From: Nitzschia sp. DOCU1
Taxonomy: Eukaryota; Bacillariophyta; Bacillariophyceae; Bacillariales; Bacillariaceae
Length of the DNA stretch: 64,000 nt
Direction: 5' to 3'
NCBI GenBank assembly: GCA_951394045.1
Contig: OX595993.1
Coordinates: 868,001 to 932,000, forward strand
Part shown: piece by piece, positions 43,901 to 53,106 of the stretch
How the letters are laid out: every line of letters begins with the position of its first letter
Numbering within the stretch: the stretch's first letter is position 1
Notes under the pieces: model-generated
What the model saw: only the letters and a program-made list of their open reading frames with translations
What the model was told of the DNA's origin: nothing
Databases searched by the model: none
Made by a program: the position numbers and the translations under genes

Positions 43901-45184
43901 AATTGGCGAACGGTCCAACTCGACTACGTGCTCGCGTACCCACACGCGCCAGCAGACAGGGACCTCTACATGAAGCTACCAAAGGGATTCACCCTCGACG
44001 GCGTTGACGACCCAAGCAAGTATTGTCTACGAGTCAACCGCAACCTCTATGGGGGAAAAAGCGCCTCTCGTATATGGTATCAATATCTGAGGAAACGGCT
44101 CATCGACAAGTGCCATTTCGTGGTGTCCAAGCACGACGAGTGTGTATTCTACAAGGGCAACATGATCTACGTCCTCTACACCGACGACTCAATCTTAGCC
44201 GGTCCTGACCAGGCAGAGATCGAGCGAACGATACAGGAAATGAGAGACGCAAACCTCAACATTACCATTGAGGGAGATCTCACGGACTTTCTCGGAGTCA
44301 ACATCGATCGGAAAGAAGACGGAACGATACACCTGACGCAACCCAAGCTAATCGAACAGGTGATATCGGACCTACGCATGCAGTATGACAATGTACGAAC
44401 CAAGGACATCCCCATGGCGTCCAGCAGGCTACTGTCACGTCACCTGAGCTCCACACCACACGACGACTCGTTCCACTACAGGAGTGTCATCGGCAAGCTC
44501 AACTACGTCGAGCGCGGATCAAGGCCAGACATCGCATACGCAGTGCACCAGTGTGCACGGTTCTCCATCGACCCAAAGAAAGAACACGGCGATGCAATAC
44601 GCTGGATCACACGTTACCTGCTCGGCACACGAGACAAAGGAATAATCTTCAAGGCAGATCCTTCGAAGGGATTGGAGGTATTCGTCGACGCCGACTTCGC
44701 GGGGAACTGGGACAAGGAACTGGCAGGATTCGACAAGGACACTGCTCGCTCCAGACACGGCTACATCATCTGCTACGCAGGAGTGCCAGTCACATGGAAA
44801 TCACAGCTACAGCAAGAGATCGCTCTGTCTAGCTGCGAATCGGAGATCACAGGACTCTCGTACGCTTTGCGAGAGGCTATACCGATCATTGAGCTTCTGA
44901 GGGAGATGCAAGGACTCGGATTCAATGTGCACTTCGACAAGGCACACATCACTTGCAACGTCTACGAAGACAACATGGGCGCCATTGAGATCGCCCGTAC
45001 TCCCAAAGCAAGACCAAGAACAAAGCATATCAACAATCGTCTATTTCACTTCTACGACTATGTGGAGAGAGGCGACATCGAGATACATCATATCCGATCC
45101 GAAGATCAACCTGCCGATATCCTGACCAAAGCATTAAGCGAGGATCTCTTCGTCAAACACAGACAGGTCATCATGGGATGGTAA
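40970..45184 (+). CDS. Copia element 1 Pol (protease, integrase, RT, RNase H), expected from UGA readthrough
   Basis: The frame is continuous with gag across one TGA, and no ATG-initiated start precedes the protease convincingly. First comes a hydrophobic stretch (TLAVWTYIGLAYLIIYIWVT, about residues 11-30) and a basic region. The protease-like segment has GIDNRATA where copia has DSGA. The integrase has an HHCC-type finger (LRFAHVSF...VCAAC) and the D, D, E residues in VSVDQMKSP, HADNG and GQAEA. The RT has LDYVLAYPHAP, LYGGKSAS and the catalytic YTDD. The RNase H begins with FVDADFAG and includes SSCESEI and YEDNMGAI. All domains are uninterrupted and end in TAA at 45184. Confidence 0.9.
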   Translation, partial: FLNLPTRLQDTLAVWTYIGLAYLIIYIWVTVYADSCYYYYPKKQRFRAKLTRYLAYLRAWKIAIWTSFRLRMKHSQQNKEVRRRRDIASKYRRNDMPLQCHVCGSINFAAPRTLQVWQVLLAMETMTNKGERLAVIDTDSTTLGIDNRATAYLSGFIEDFPGELQPTNRIVNGFMGAKATNVSTGTAKVRLEADGGDVHDFTLHDSYYVPGCGIRLFSPQHWAQQMKRQHRGPAQSTTTHDRVILSSKDFTKTIPLDPVTNVATCRTAPGYSKFAAFCAEAGFDDDGDDVLAFDAQVISDDEDDDPADFSNIGNDNVSDDVNNNIRDDTENLLGPTPAPPANPARIVDETEVEREERKLETELLTYHLRFAHVSFRKLQIMARYSIIPRRLAKCRVPVCAACMFGKATKRQWRQKAPINKDEAYLPTKPGEVVSVDQMKSPTPGFIAQMTGILTTKRYVYATVYVDSYSSFGYVYLQKTASADETIEGKHAFERLCQQNGFRVQHYHADNGIFKANKWVLDCHKCEQGLSFAGVNAHHQNGQAEARIRRLQELTRTQLTYAKRQWPQEISANLWPYALRIANDANNATPNLADKPDYRSPAELFYSTKVSTNAKRWQHFGCPVYVLDRNLQQNKPLHKWVSRARVGVYLGRSPHHSRSIALVLDIKTGLVSPQFHIKMDTMFDTIAQLYQSVESASTQQSLWQIKAGFVQQSQANVTAPKQGNATTTASKRKQVTTQNSQTREGTQVPEGAYVAPPEPRTVDMSPKTDRDSGSPTVTEGNTPGNGKQQPSTQQHQSPRMQSESGTATRRSQRRVQPAQRLIEAMTAELTTQSDVPGEVFSFQAMFPSDGRSINEDLNPLYAYKANADPDTLYLHEAQRESDWEQFGEAMELEIKQQVDMGVYTIMLLTDIPTGTTVLPAVWQLRRKRDIRTGAIKKYKARCNIDGSRMRHGEHYDQTYAPVAGWPSIRLLLALVLLFNWRTVQLDYVLAYPHAPADRDLYMKLPKGFTLDGVDDPSKYCLRVNRNLYGGKSASRIWYQYLRKRLIDKCHFVVSKHDECVFYKGNMIYVLYTDDSILAGPDQAEIERTIQEMRDANLNITIEGDLTDFLGVNIDRKEDGTIHLTQPKLIEQVISDLRMQYDNVRTKDIPMASSRLLSRHLSSTPHDDSFHYRSVIGKLNYVERGSRPDIAYAVHQCARFSIDPKKEHGDAIRWITRYLLGTRDKGIIFKADPSKGLEVFVDADFAGNWDKELAGFDKDTARSRHGYIICYAGVPVTWKSQLQQEIALSSCESEITGLSYALREAIPIIELLREMQGLGFNVHFDKAHITCNVYEDNMGAIEIARTPKARPRTKHINNRLFHFYDYVERGDIEIHHIRSEDQPADILTKALSEDLFVKHRQVIMGW

Positions 45185-45205
45185 CACTCGCTCGAGTCAA
45201 TCCTT

Positions 45206-45214
45206 GAGAGGGAG
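45206..45214 (+). other. Polypurine tract
   Basis: GAGAGGGAG lies directly in front of the 3' LTR, the expected plus-strand priming site. Confidence 0.8.
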
Positions 45215-45526
45215 TGTTCAAATACGGTAAATCTGGTGGTCAAGGATCGCTCTTCACGACGTCATCAGCGTGATGACGCAATCGTATAGGGAAGTGCAAC
45301 GTTCACTCCCGAACAGCCACGTGCTGACTCCAACGAGGAGAAGGCATGGAGATGGCACTAAGTACGATACAAATCAGAGTACATCAGCTGTCTATCTCGA
45401 CAGCATACATTTAGTTTACGCACTGTTAGTGCTCATAAGTTTCAGAATCAACACACTGCAACACAACCACAAGTTATTTGAGCTCTTTTTACGATTAGCC
45501 AGTACCGGTCATCGTAGATTTCAACA
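45215..45526 (+). repeat. 3' LTR of copia element 1
   Basis: 312 bp, apparently identical to the 5' LTR on direct reading. Its end is 94 bp upstream of the borealin-like ATG, and its ACGTCA and TGACGC motifs fall at 45259-45264 and 45274-45279. Confidence 0.95.
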
Positions 45527-45579
45527 GTTCCTTTCCTCTCTTTCGTACCTCATTCCATTTTCTCCATTGTTGTATCCAC

Positions 45580-45580
<1 letters not shown>

Positions 45581-45616
<36 letters not shown>
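45581..45616 (+). repeat. (ATC)12 microsatellite in the 5' UTR of the borealin-like gene
   Basis: Twelve perfect ATC units end 4 bp before the start codon at 45621. It is probably transcribed as leader sequence. Confidence 0.9.
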
Positions 45617-45620
45617 TATC

Positions 45621-46447
45621 ATGTCTCGTTCTCCCATTCGTTCGGCTCAGCAGCAACAACCGCAAAATCCTTGGCATGCCGCTACCAAGCGTCATATTTT
45701 GCGCGCTTGGAATACTAATGACAGTACTGCTGAGGATGTGCACAAGGAATTGCAAGCCAAATTTCAACAAATCCTTCAAAATCTTCGTGCCGATTGTGAA
45801 GATTTCAAACTTCAGCAAGAAGAAGCCTTGAAGATTGGACTTGTCAAACTCCCCAAGTCGATTCGACAAATGTCCATCCAAGAATTCAATCAGGCTCATC
45901 AATGCAATGTCCTGGCCTTGCTAAAGGCGAAATTGAACGAGGAGGCTGCATCGTTGTCGTCGTTCAAGGGAAATAATAGCAATAACAATACCAAAAAGCG
46001 GGAACATTATCAAACCGTGGCAGCTACTCCGGCTCCGACCAGATCTCGAGCTGTCGCGCCTGGGTCGGCCGTTCGTACGGTCCGCAAGGGAGAAGGTATC
46101 TTGTAAGTCAGGCGATTGATGATATGTTTTGGCGTATCATTTGATATTGCATGTGCCAAACTCTAACTCTCCATTTCCATGATTATTCTACTAGCTCTGT
46201 CAATGGCTCTCCCGTCGAAACGCATGAAGTTGGTTCCGTGGTAGCGACAGTGACCAAAAAGCGTCGCAACGGGAGTGAAGCGACGGCTGCCAATTTTGAA
46301 ATCAATGTCGGAGAAGGCCGGGTCATCAACTTGAATGATCCCACGGGCGTCAATCAATTGGATTCTGACATGAAGGCAACGGCTGCATCACAACTCAAGG
46401 TCTTGCAAGATCAAATGGCAAGTCTCATGGCACAGTTGACTAAATAA
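45621..46447 (+). CDS. Borealin-like chromosomal passenger complex subunit
   Basis: Exons 45621-46102 and 46195-46447 give 244 residues. The 92-bp intron has GTAAGT and CTACTAG ends, and the join creates KGEGIFSVNGSPVE. That matches the borealin hallmark (GE..fS.nGSP). The N-terminal half is helical, with an LPKSIRQMSIQEF segment resembling the borealin helix that packs with INCENP and survivin. The C-terminal end is a short helical region (QLKVLQDQMASLMAQL). Borealin targets the Aurora B complex to centromeres and the spindle midzone. A copia element sits just upstream of the start. Family call by motif, not by search. Confidence 0.7.
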
Positions 46448-46763
46448 TGAGGAAACAAAAGTGGAGCAGAGTCAACGACTGGATCCTTTCATTCGTTCAA
46501 TCATCCTTTGGCAATATTTTACTTCCATTCTATACATTCTAGTACTAAGGGAAACACGATATCACTTCGGTCAATGTATCGATACCATGAATGTGAGCTC
46601 TAGCATTATCGTCTTCAAACTTGGGTCGGTTCATTCCATATCAGCTGACTACTAGCCTGTAGTTGTTGCTCTACTAGAGTGGTATCATACTAGCAGATTC
46701 CACACATACATTAACGCTGTTATGAAACTTTTTCTCACTACACAAATGTTCTTGTTTAGCTAG

Positions 46764-46983
46764 TACTATCAAACCTTGTCGTCGTCCTCAAAGAGCAATT
46801 TGGGTGCATTACAAACTGTCTCTGTTCGGTACAAATCCCATTCACTAGCCTCTTCCTGCACTCTTCCATTATTCTCTCGAATCTTCTTCTCCTCTCCACC
46901 ACCAATCGCCAATCATCTCGATTCCAAAACCCTCTCGACTTACAGATCAATGACTTCGTCGTCGTCCTCTTTCTCTTCGCCGC
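46764..46983 (-). CDS. Possible terminal exon pair of an unresolved minus-strand gene
   Basis: A 40-bp exon-like segment (46983-46944) has a CTTCAAG acceptor and a GTAAGT donor and reads GEEKEDDDEVIDL. After a possible intron it continues into EEASEWDLYRTETVCNAP and a further KLLFEDDDKV before a stop at about 46764. The reading frame is not that of the 80-residue gene just upstream, and no start exon was found. It could be an alternative 3' end of that gene or chance. Confidence 0.3.
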
Positions 46984-47013
46984 CTTGAAGTAATAATTTT
47001 AGAAGATAGATAG

Positions 47014-47256
47014 CTAGGTGTTTGCCTTTTTGTTGGCAGCCCACTGGCTCGATAATTTCTTCTTTCGTTCTTCTCGTTCCTTCTTCTTTTGTTCATATTC
47101 CGCATTGCGATCTTTTTGTCGGTTATCTCGCTCCTTTTCTTCTTCCGACTTGCCGCCCGTCAACGTCTTGAGACCTTCGGCGACTTGGTCCTTGGTTTCG
47201 TCGGCTTTTTTCTTGGCCGCCATTTGGGCAAGTGGATTAGAAGCTCCGTTTCCCAT
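47014..47256 (-). CDS. Small complexin-like, N-myristoylation-motif protein
   Basis: 80 residues from an ATG at 47256. The start MGNGAS is a good N-myristoylation signal (Gly2, Ser6). After a helix (KKKADETKDQVAEGLKTL) and a GGKSEEEKE hinge, the second half is one long charged helix. Within it RNAEYEQKKKEREERKKKL and a following SSQW reproduce the spacing of Arg, Tyr, Arg, Leu/Ile and aromatic residues in the central SNARE-binding helix of complexins (compare the RKAKYAKMEAERE region). Complexin length and layout (accessory helix then central helix) also fit. Against this, highly charged helices converge easily, so the relationship is a hypothesis; the gene itself is likely real. Confidence 0.6.
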   Translation of the reverse strand: MGNGASNPLAQMAAKKKADETKDQVAEGLKTLTGGKSEEEKERDNRQKDRNAEYEQKKKEREERKKKLSSQWAANKKANT

Positions 47257-47635
47257 TGTTTACTGTAGGTCTGGATATATTAGAGTATTCGATATGGGCT
47301 TCGAGTTTGATTAGATCTATTATCGGTGGGGTGGGGTCGAAACGGCGACATGGTGGAAGCAAAAAAGAGAAGAGCCAAAGTAACCGAGCGGTCATTTTGG
47401 CGGGAAGCCGGTGTGACACTTGTAATCGAAGGATTCAATCAATCTCAGCTACACCCTCCATGCTGTACCAGGTAGGCAAAGCACCGTTTACAACTCTGCT
47501 GTCGACAGTGGTCGTTGCTTGCTCTCACGCAGTATTTTTTGACCTACTTCGGATATCATAGCTACTATGTTACTCTACTAGCTATGATGCTTTGCTGCCG
47601 CCGGTACCACAATCGAGCAGTCCGACCACGAAAAG

Positions 47636-47839
47636 ATGATTCACTCGGAGTATATTCCTAACATCATCGGTGCGGCCGGATTCTTGAACGGCACTTTTTG
47701 CTTTGCCTTGAAAATGCAAATCATCAATTCGTCAACTAGTCCGCAAAAAAGGAGAATGTATTTTGATCAAGTCAATGGACTCAATTACACCACGCCAAGC
47801 AGTGACCTTCCCAAGCAGAAGGAGAGTGACACTCGATGA
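47636..47839 (+). CDS. Possible small protein, unrecognised
   Basis: A 67-residue frame from an ATG at 47636: MIHSEYIPNIIGAAGFLNGT opens it, with a short hydrophobic stretch and then a polar tail (NYTTPSSDLPKQKESDTR). No family recognised. It could be a small membrane or mitochondrial protein, or the last exon of something longer, or noise. Confidence 0.25.
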   Translation: MIHSEYIPNIIGAAGFLNGTFCFALKMQIINSSTSPQKRRMYFDQVNGLNYTTPSSDLPKQKESDTR

Positions 47840-48791
47840 TGGTGATGGCAAGAAAAGAGGGCTCCTCTCCTTGTGGCCACACGTTCGCAATGATCGGAAC
47901 AAGAGTCGACCACGACTGTACTTAATCCTTCATACTAGCTGATCTATTTTGTACTTTCGAATCTATTATTTTTTGTAATGGCTAGTTGCTAATCTTGTCA
48001 CTGGATTCAACGGCCCAATCTCTCGGTATCCGATTCCCACATGGTGCCGTCATGGTCGGTGGGTCATCATCCGCGGCAAAATCCCTCGAATCATGTCAGC
48101 GTACGGTCGGTCATCCTCCCTTGCGCCGGTTCGCCGCTCCGGGCAAGTTGCGTGGTTCCGCACGACGACGCGCCTTGAAGAAGCCAAACCGTGACGTCTT
48201 GACACGCGCATTTTCGCCTGGCAGGCTCGCGTCACGTGGTGTCGTCGGAAGGGCAACAACCGAGCATTCTCCCTATGTAGGCTTTGTACTGATTCCGCTG
48301 TACCCCATCAGATGTTGTGACGTCAAGTCCGCGTAGCGGAATCCGATTGGTGAGGCCGGGAGGACGCGCGTCTCACTTCCCTCCTCTCCGAAGGTCGTGG
48401 CCGCAATTTTTGCGGGTTGTTGAAAGATCCTCTCTCGTGGTATCGGTCCGCGGGCCACCGAATGTCGCTCCAACTTTGGTTTCGTACCTGAACACTCCCA
48501 TAATCTGTTGCGATTCATCGGGGGAAGGCCATGTCTACTATTGCTTAAAGAAAGAAACTAGCTCGTTTGTGTCTATCTGCTTGGTTTGCGTTTGGAAGCG
48601 CTATTGGCTAACTTAGGAAGGAAGGACTTTAGAAGAAGCGTTGTTGTTCGCTTGGGATTTTGTGGAGGATTGCGTTGTTTACGGTAGGTCTGTTGCGATC
48701 TCAACATTCAGATTTTGATTGGATCAATCAAGTTGGCCAAGCTTAACTCGGCAAGGCAATATCAAGTCGTTCGCGAGCGCACAATATTCAA
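47840..48791. other. Intergenic, promoter side of the DUF6824 gene
   Basis: About 950 bp with several short open frames on both strands but no domain and no clear start. The part nearest 48791 presumably includes the promoter and leader. Confidence 0.45.
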
Positions 48792-50087
48792 ATGAGCAGG
48801 CATCTGAACCAAATTCAGTATCCTCAACACCACCCGCACCATGGACGGCCCTACATCGAGGTCCATGATCACGACGTGTTGTGCGGCAGGGGGGTCAATA
48901 TCGCCCAGCACCCTGGGAACGAACGTTTCCGCTCTCTTGTCAACACTCGACAAGACGACTCTTACTGCACCACTTTCAGCACCAGTGAGAAGAGAGCGCT
49001 GGCGGAAGAGATTGTTGCACATATCAGCAACTTGGATCCACCTGGCCGGTTTCTGAAGCGCAGTGGGCGTTCTCATACTTCCAGGGGACTGGCCGGTCCA
49101 TGGGAGCAGCTAAGTCATCGCGAATGCATCAAGAAGACCTGTCAAGCATTGCGTGATTGCAACAGGCAAGATCGGCAGGGGTACGCCGCTCTGGTAGCAG
49201 CCCCAATCGATGTTGCTGCCAGCAATGAAGAAAGAGCCAAGTCTGGTCTCACTCTGAAGGAATATGCCGCGGCTGTTGTAGCCAAAGCACACCCTGCCAA
49301 GTTGAATCCAAATCATTTCCGCACGACTTCATCAGAGGCATTGAAAGTGCCCTCCTCGCAGGAAAGTTCCGCCTCCGATGATAGGAACCGACTCTTTGTT
49401 CAAGTATCCAACGATGATGATGCCCGTGTGTCTCCATCGGTTGACCTTGCCGCACAATGGTTGAAGAAGCAGCGCAATCAGGAGCCCCATAACTTTATTT
49501 CTATCGGTCGAGATATGGGGGGCGCTCCGGAAGCTGTCCAATCCAACATTACTTCAAATCAGATTATTCATTCGACTCCAGCACCTCTAATCGCCCCTGT
49601 GCCTGTCACGAACACTCCCGCTAATGTTCCGCCCCACAATGGGCATGTCAACGATCTGATGAACCGCAATCATGCCTATGATGTCCTGGCAGTACCCGAT
49701 CACACGGATTCTCCAGGAGATCTACCCTCTCCGGTCGCCTATCACCCCGATAGCATGGCCCCTGCTCCCTATTCACCCGTTGTGCTTCTGAATGATCACG
49801 ACGGCGTGGATCCCAACTCGGATATGGAGCCCCACCCACATTTAGACGCCTACACTGCCAATCATCCTCATCATCACCACCATCATGACGTCCAGCAATA
49901 TGACGATCCTCATCAACCACATCCTTTCCACTCTGACGTTCAGCGTCACCCGATTGCCGATGTGCTGCAGTCCGCTGCTGCCATTGCCGCATCCAACATG
50001 GACCATCACTCCCTCCATCATCGTAACAACAGCCTCTCTTTTGAAGGGGACGATGATGATGATCCTTTGCACATTCCCGGTATGTAG
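48792..50087 (+). CDS. DUF6824 ('VLCGRG') domain protein, His-rich
   Basis: A 431-residue single-exon gene. Residues about 27-130 carry the diatom-expanded DUF6824 domain: DHDVLCGRGVNIAQHPGNER, FRSLV, then EEIVAHI and GRFLKR. Function of this domain is not established; it is often annotated as a regulatory or nuclear domain in stramenopiles. The middle is Pro/Ser-rich, and the C-terminal third is strongly His/Asp/Pro-biased with several His runs (NHPHHHHHHDVQQ region), which may bind metal or simply be disordered. It ends with an acidic DDDDD patch. Confidence 0.8.
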   Translation: MSRHLNQIQYPQHHPHHGRPYIEVHDHDVLCGRGVNIAQHPGNERFRSLVNTRQDDSYCTTFSTSEKRALAEEIVAHISNLDPPGRFLKRSGRSHTSRGLAGPWEQLSHRECIKKTCQALRDCNRQDRQGYAALVAAPIDVAASNEERAKSGLTLKEYAAAVVAKAHPAKLNPNHFRTTSSEALKVPSSQESSASDDRNRLFVQVSNDDDARVSPSVDLAAQWLKKQRNQEPHNFISIGRDMGGAPEAVQSNITSNQIIHSTPAPLIAPVPVTNTPANVPPHNGHVNDLMNRNHAYDVLAVPDHTDSPGDLPSPVAYHPDSMAPAPYSPVVLLNDHDGVDPNSDMEPHPHLDAYTANHPHHHHHHDVQQYDDPHQPHPFHSDVQRHPIADVLQSAAAIAASNMDHHSLHHRNNSLSFEGDDDDDPLHIPGM

Positions 50088-51072
50088 TCTGGCATGATTG
50101 CTGCAACTGAAGATATCTCTTAACACGAGATTCTACCACGATACTATACAAGAGAATCGTTATCACGTGAGGAACGGATAACCATTTTACTCTTGTCAAA
50201 CCCATCTACAAGAAAAACGATGGTAGCTTTTACATTTGGTTGGGGACTGCGCAGTCGGTACAGACGCTATAGGAACGAGTCTGGCTAGCAAGGTTTCCAA
50301 CCTCCGCACTACAAGAACAACAACGATGTTGCTTCACTGGTTTTGTCAAGCAGTGAATATACCTAGATAGACGACTACAAACTAATACTAATGCTTACTA
50401 TATTATAGAAGAAGCTGCGTAGTAGCCATTGGATGTCGAATCTCAGTTCCGAATCATCGGAAGCCAATTCGATACTGGGATCGTAGCAGTGAAGCAACTT
50501 GGCGATATATCTTGCTGACGCTGCTTGCATAGTCACCCGGAATTCCGAAGCGGGAACGAAAGAAGTAAGTAGTAAGGTGACTCCTGCGAAAAAAATTGGC
50601 TCACCTGTCGCGCGTTCGAGCGCGTTGCGCCAGCGAATTAACGATCGCGTGGTCGGAGTAGCCAAAAGTCATCAAATATATATGCCTCCACAGTTCACTC
50701 TGGCCAGTAGAATGCAAGCGGAGTGGAGTGGAAAATTCCTGTGGTGTGGCAGGCGCGAGGAAAAGGCATGAACCATTTGAAATGGAAAAGCACACGCAAC
50801 AACTTTTGCAAGGTGACGACGTGGTGGAATGGAGGCACTTTCCGATGATGCCGTCACGAAAGCCGAAACTGCCGCCACAAGAAGCGAGCATCGCACTCCG
50901 ATGTTCCCAGAGAAAATCGAATCTTCGATTCTTTTAGCAGATTCACCTTCTCGCTGTCTTCATCAGACATTAGTGCTTGGCAGTTTGAAAGCGCTCTTTG
51001 CCATCCGATGAAAGAATCTTTCGGCATTGGGCCAAAGAGCCATTAGAGAATTTGTCGTAGTTGCCAACAGAG
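50088..51072. other. Intergenic upstream of the patatin-like gene
   Basis: About 1 kb with no firmly supported gene. A minus-strand frame at 50375-50665 looks protein-like but starts with TTG and was not accepted. Confidence 0.45.
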
Positions 51073-53106
51073 ATGAGATCGACACCCTTTCTTGCAGCAG
51101 TTTGCTCTGTCTTGGTCTCCGTCTCGAATGGGATGCCTTCCTTGTATGGCATCTCGTTGTCTTGTTGTTTTCTAATGACTTTGTTGCATCGTGCCACCTG
51201 GGCGTATCAATTGCCCAATCCGTTTCGGCCTTTCTCTGCGAGAGTGGTGGATTCGAAGCGTAACTTCAAGAAAGAGCAGGGTGATGATGTCGGTGGCTTG
51301 TTTGAGCTGAAGCAGCGCGAGGCGACCCAGTGGGGAATTCTTGGCATGGCTGTCAAGTCTCGAACAGCAAAATCAAGCGTTGCAGTTTCCAATGTGCATG
51401 AACTCCGTAGGGCTGTACTGGATGAAGGGTATTCTCTGTCACAAATCGAAATTGCGAGCCAAATCGAGGCTGCCGCCAAAAGTCAAGTGGACGAGACTTT
51501 GCTCCAGAATCATCAAGTCTTGAAACTTATCAAGGAACGCTTCGAAAGTGGTTCAAAGCCCGGTAATCGTCAAGATGAGTCTACTCTAGCTTTGGCGATT
51601 GAAGGCGGGGGGATGCGAGGATGTGTTAGTGCCGGAATGGCAGCGGCGATCGCCTCGCTGGGCTTGACCGATGCATTTGACAAGGTCTATGGAAGTAGCG
51701 CAGGATCGGTGGTAGGAAGCTACATGATCTCTCGTCAAATGTGCGTCGACGTCTATGTAGACATCCTGCCAGCCGCCAAGCAACTCTTTGTTTGTAAGCG
51801 CCGACTGGTGTCGGGCTTGGCGAAATCTCTGGTGGACGTGCTAAAGGGCCCCATGACCTCTACAAGCACTAGTTCCGCGGTCTCTCTGCAGGAGACCCAT
51901 GGGATGAATATTAGCTTTGTCTTGGACAGCATCATGGGACAAGACCATGGGATTCGTCCGTTGGATTTGGAGAAATTCAAGCAAAACAATGTTCACCAGC
52001 AACTGAGGATTGTATCGTCCTGCGTTGATGAGCATGCCCAGCTCGTCACAAAGTGTCTGGGAATGGAAGACTTTTGCGGGGACACAATGGCTCAAAGGGC
52101 CGATGGTAGACGAGAAGGCCTATTTGCATGCCTCCAGGCATCCATGACAGTTCCAGCAGCCACGGGACCACCCGTCGAGCTCACCTGGGCGAAATCCGGT
52201 TCCAACTCGACTACTACTACAACTCTGGCTTGTTTTGATGCCTTTTGTTTCGAGCCAATTCCTTACCGAAGTGCCGTCGAGGAAGGTGCCACTCACGTAC
52301 TCGCATTGGCCAGTCGTCCCTCGGGCTTTCAACCCAAAACCAAGCCCGGTGTATACGAGACAACGCTGGCGCCCCTGTACTTTTATTCTCATGGCCAAAA
52401 CAAAGTCGCCAAGTTTTTCGAAAACGGCGGTCAACAATATCTATACGCGGAGGACTTGCTTACACTCCAAGAAGGCAAGCACAAGCTGCAAGATCCTATT
52501 ATGGTTCCACCGCCAAAGATACTCTATGGACTCAATAGTAATGACCAGCCACCAACGAAGCATCCTCAACGCGACAAAGAGTGGAATAAGGCCTACTTGT
52601 TACCTGTTCAAGTCCCACTTGGAACTTCCGAGCTTGGAACTTTGGAGCAGAATAAGGATGCTGTGTTGGAAGCCGTCCGAGGTGGCTTCGGTGCTGCCTT
52701 TGACTTGTTGGCGCCCACCGTTGGACTCAACGACATTTCTGGCATGGAGGTAGCGAAATTGGTATTTCCAGATCCAGATGTCGATCCAAGCATGTTGCCA
52801 TTACCAAAAAGCTTGGACGAGCTGGTGTTAGAAACCAGAGTGAATGTTCCTGGTGATCCCATCTTGGACGTTCCGGAAAGAATCTTGGAAGACGATACAC
52901 TTTTTGGCTCGTCGTTTGGTGTGAGCTTTTCACAGCAGTCGCTCGACCTGTCGCTTTCTCATACGATATTGTCTCAGCTGCCCGGATTCCAAGGCGGAAA
53001 ACTACATCACTTATCCAAAGGATTGAGACATGGAAGTAGTCTGTACCTCAATCATCATCACGTGCAGGAATCGTCCCCGAAGAATGACGCCGCAAGTTCA
53101 TTGTAG
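51073..53106 (+). CDS. Patatin-like phospholipase, possibly plastid-targeted
   Basis: 677 residues from the first in-frame ATG at 51073. The oxyanion-hole motif EGGGMRG is at about residues 177-183 and the nucleophile elbow GSSAG at about 207-211. The catalytic Asp is probably in ACFDAFCFEPIPYRSA, a D-A-F variant of the usual D-G-G/A. The N-terminus has a hydrophobic signal-like segment (FLAAVCSVLVSVSNG and LSCCFLMTLL) ending in TWAYQLPNPF. An aromatic residue after Ala recalls the ASAF-type cleavage site of diatom plastid presequences, though Phe is preferred there and this is Tyr. The enzyme would release fatty acids from acyl lipids. The C-terminal ~200 residues are not recognised. Confidence 0.85.
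   Translation: MRSTPFLAAVCSVLVSVSNGMPSLYGISLSCCFLMTLLHRATWAYQLPNPFRPFSARVVDSKRNFKKEQGDDVGGLFELKQREATQWGILGMAVKSRTAKSSVAVSNVHELRRAVLDEGYSLSQIEIASQIEAAAKSQVDETLLQNHQVLKLIKERFESGSKPGNRQDESTLALAIEGGGMRGCVSAGMAAAIASLGLTDAFDKVYGSSAGSVVGSYMISRQMCVDVYVDILPAAKQLFVCKRRLVSGLAKSLVDVLKGPMTSTSTSSAVSLQETHGMNISFVLDSIMGQDHGIRPLDLEKFKQNNVHQQLRIVSSCVDEHAQLVTKCLGMEDFCGDTMAQRADGRREGLFACLQASMTVPAATGPPVELTWAKSGSNSTTTTTLACFDAFCFEPIPYRSAVEEGATHVLALASRPSGFQPKTKPGVYETTLAPLYFYSHGQNKVAKFFENGGQQYLYAEDLLTLQEGKHKLQDPIMVPPPKILYGLNSNDQPPTKHPQRDKEWNKAYLLPVQVPLGTSELGTLEQNKDAVLEAVRGGFGAAFDLLAPTVGLNDISGMEVAKLVFPDPDVDPSMLPLPKSLDELVLETRVNVPGDPILDVPERILEDDTLFGSSFGVSFSQQSLDLSLSHTILSQLPGFQGGKLHHLSKGLRHGSSLYLNHHHVQESSPKNDAASSL

Larger units (their letters stand above)
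39242..45526 (+). mobile_element. Complete Ty1/copia LTR retrotransposon (6285 bp)
   Basis: TG...CA-bounded LTRs of 312 bp flank a gag and a copia-order pol (protease, integrase, RT, RNase H). By eye the two LTRs are identical and a 6-bp target duplication is intact, so insertion is very recent. The order integrase before RT identifies copia rather than gypsy. Gag and Pol are in one frame interrupted by a single TGA. Confidence 0.95.

Noticed and set aside
50375..50665. A protein-like minus-strand frame (about 96 codons) with a possible small upstream exon
   Set aside because: It begins with TTG, the only splice arrangement I found needs a very short intron, and no family was recognised.
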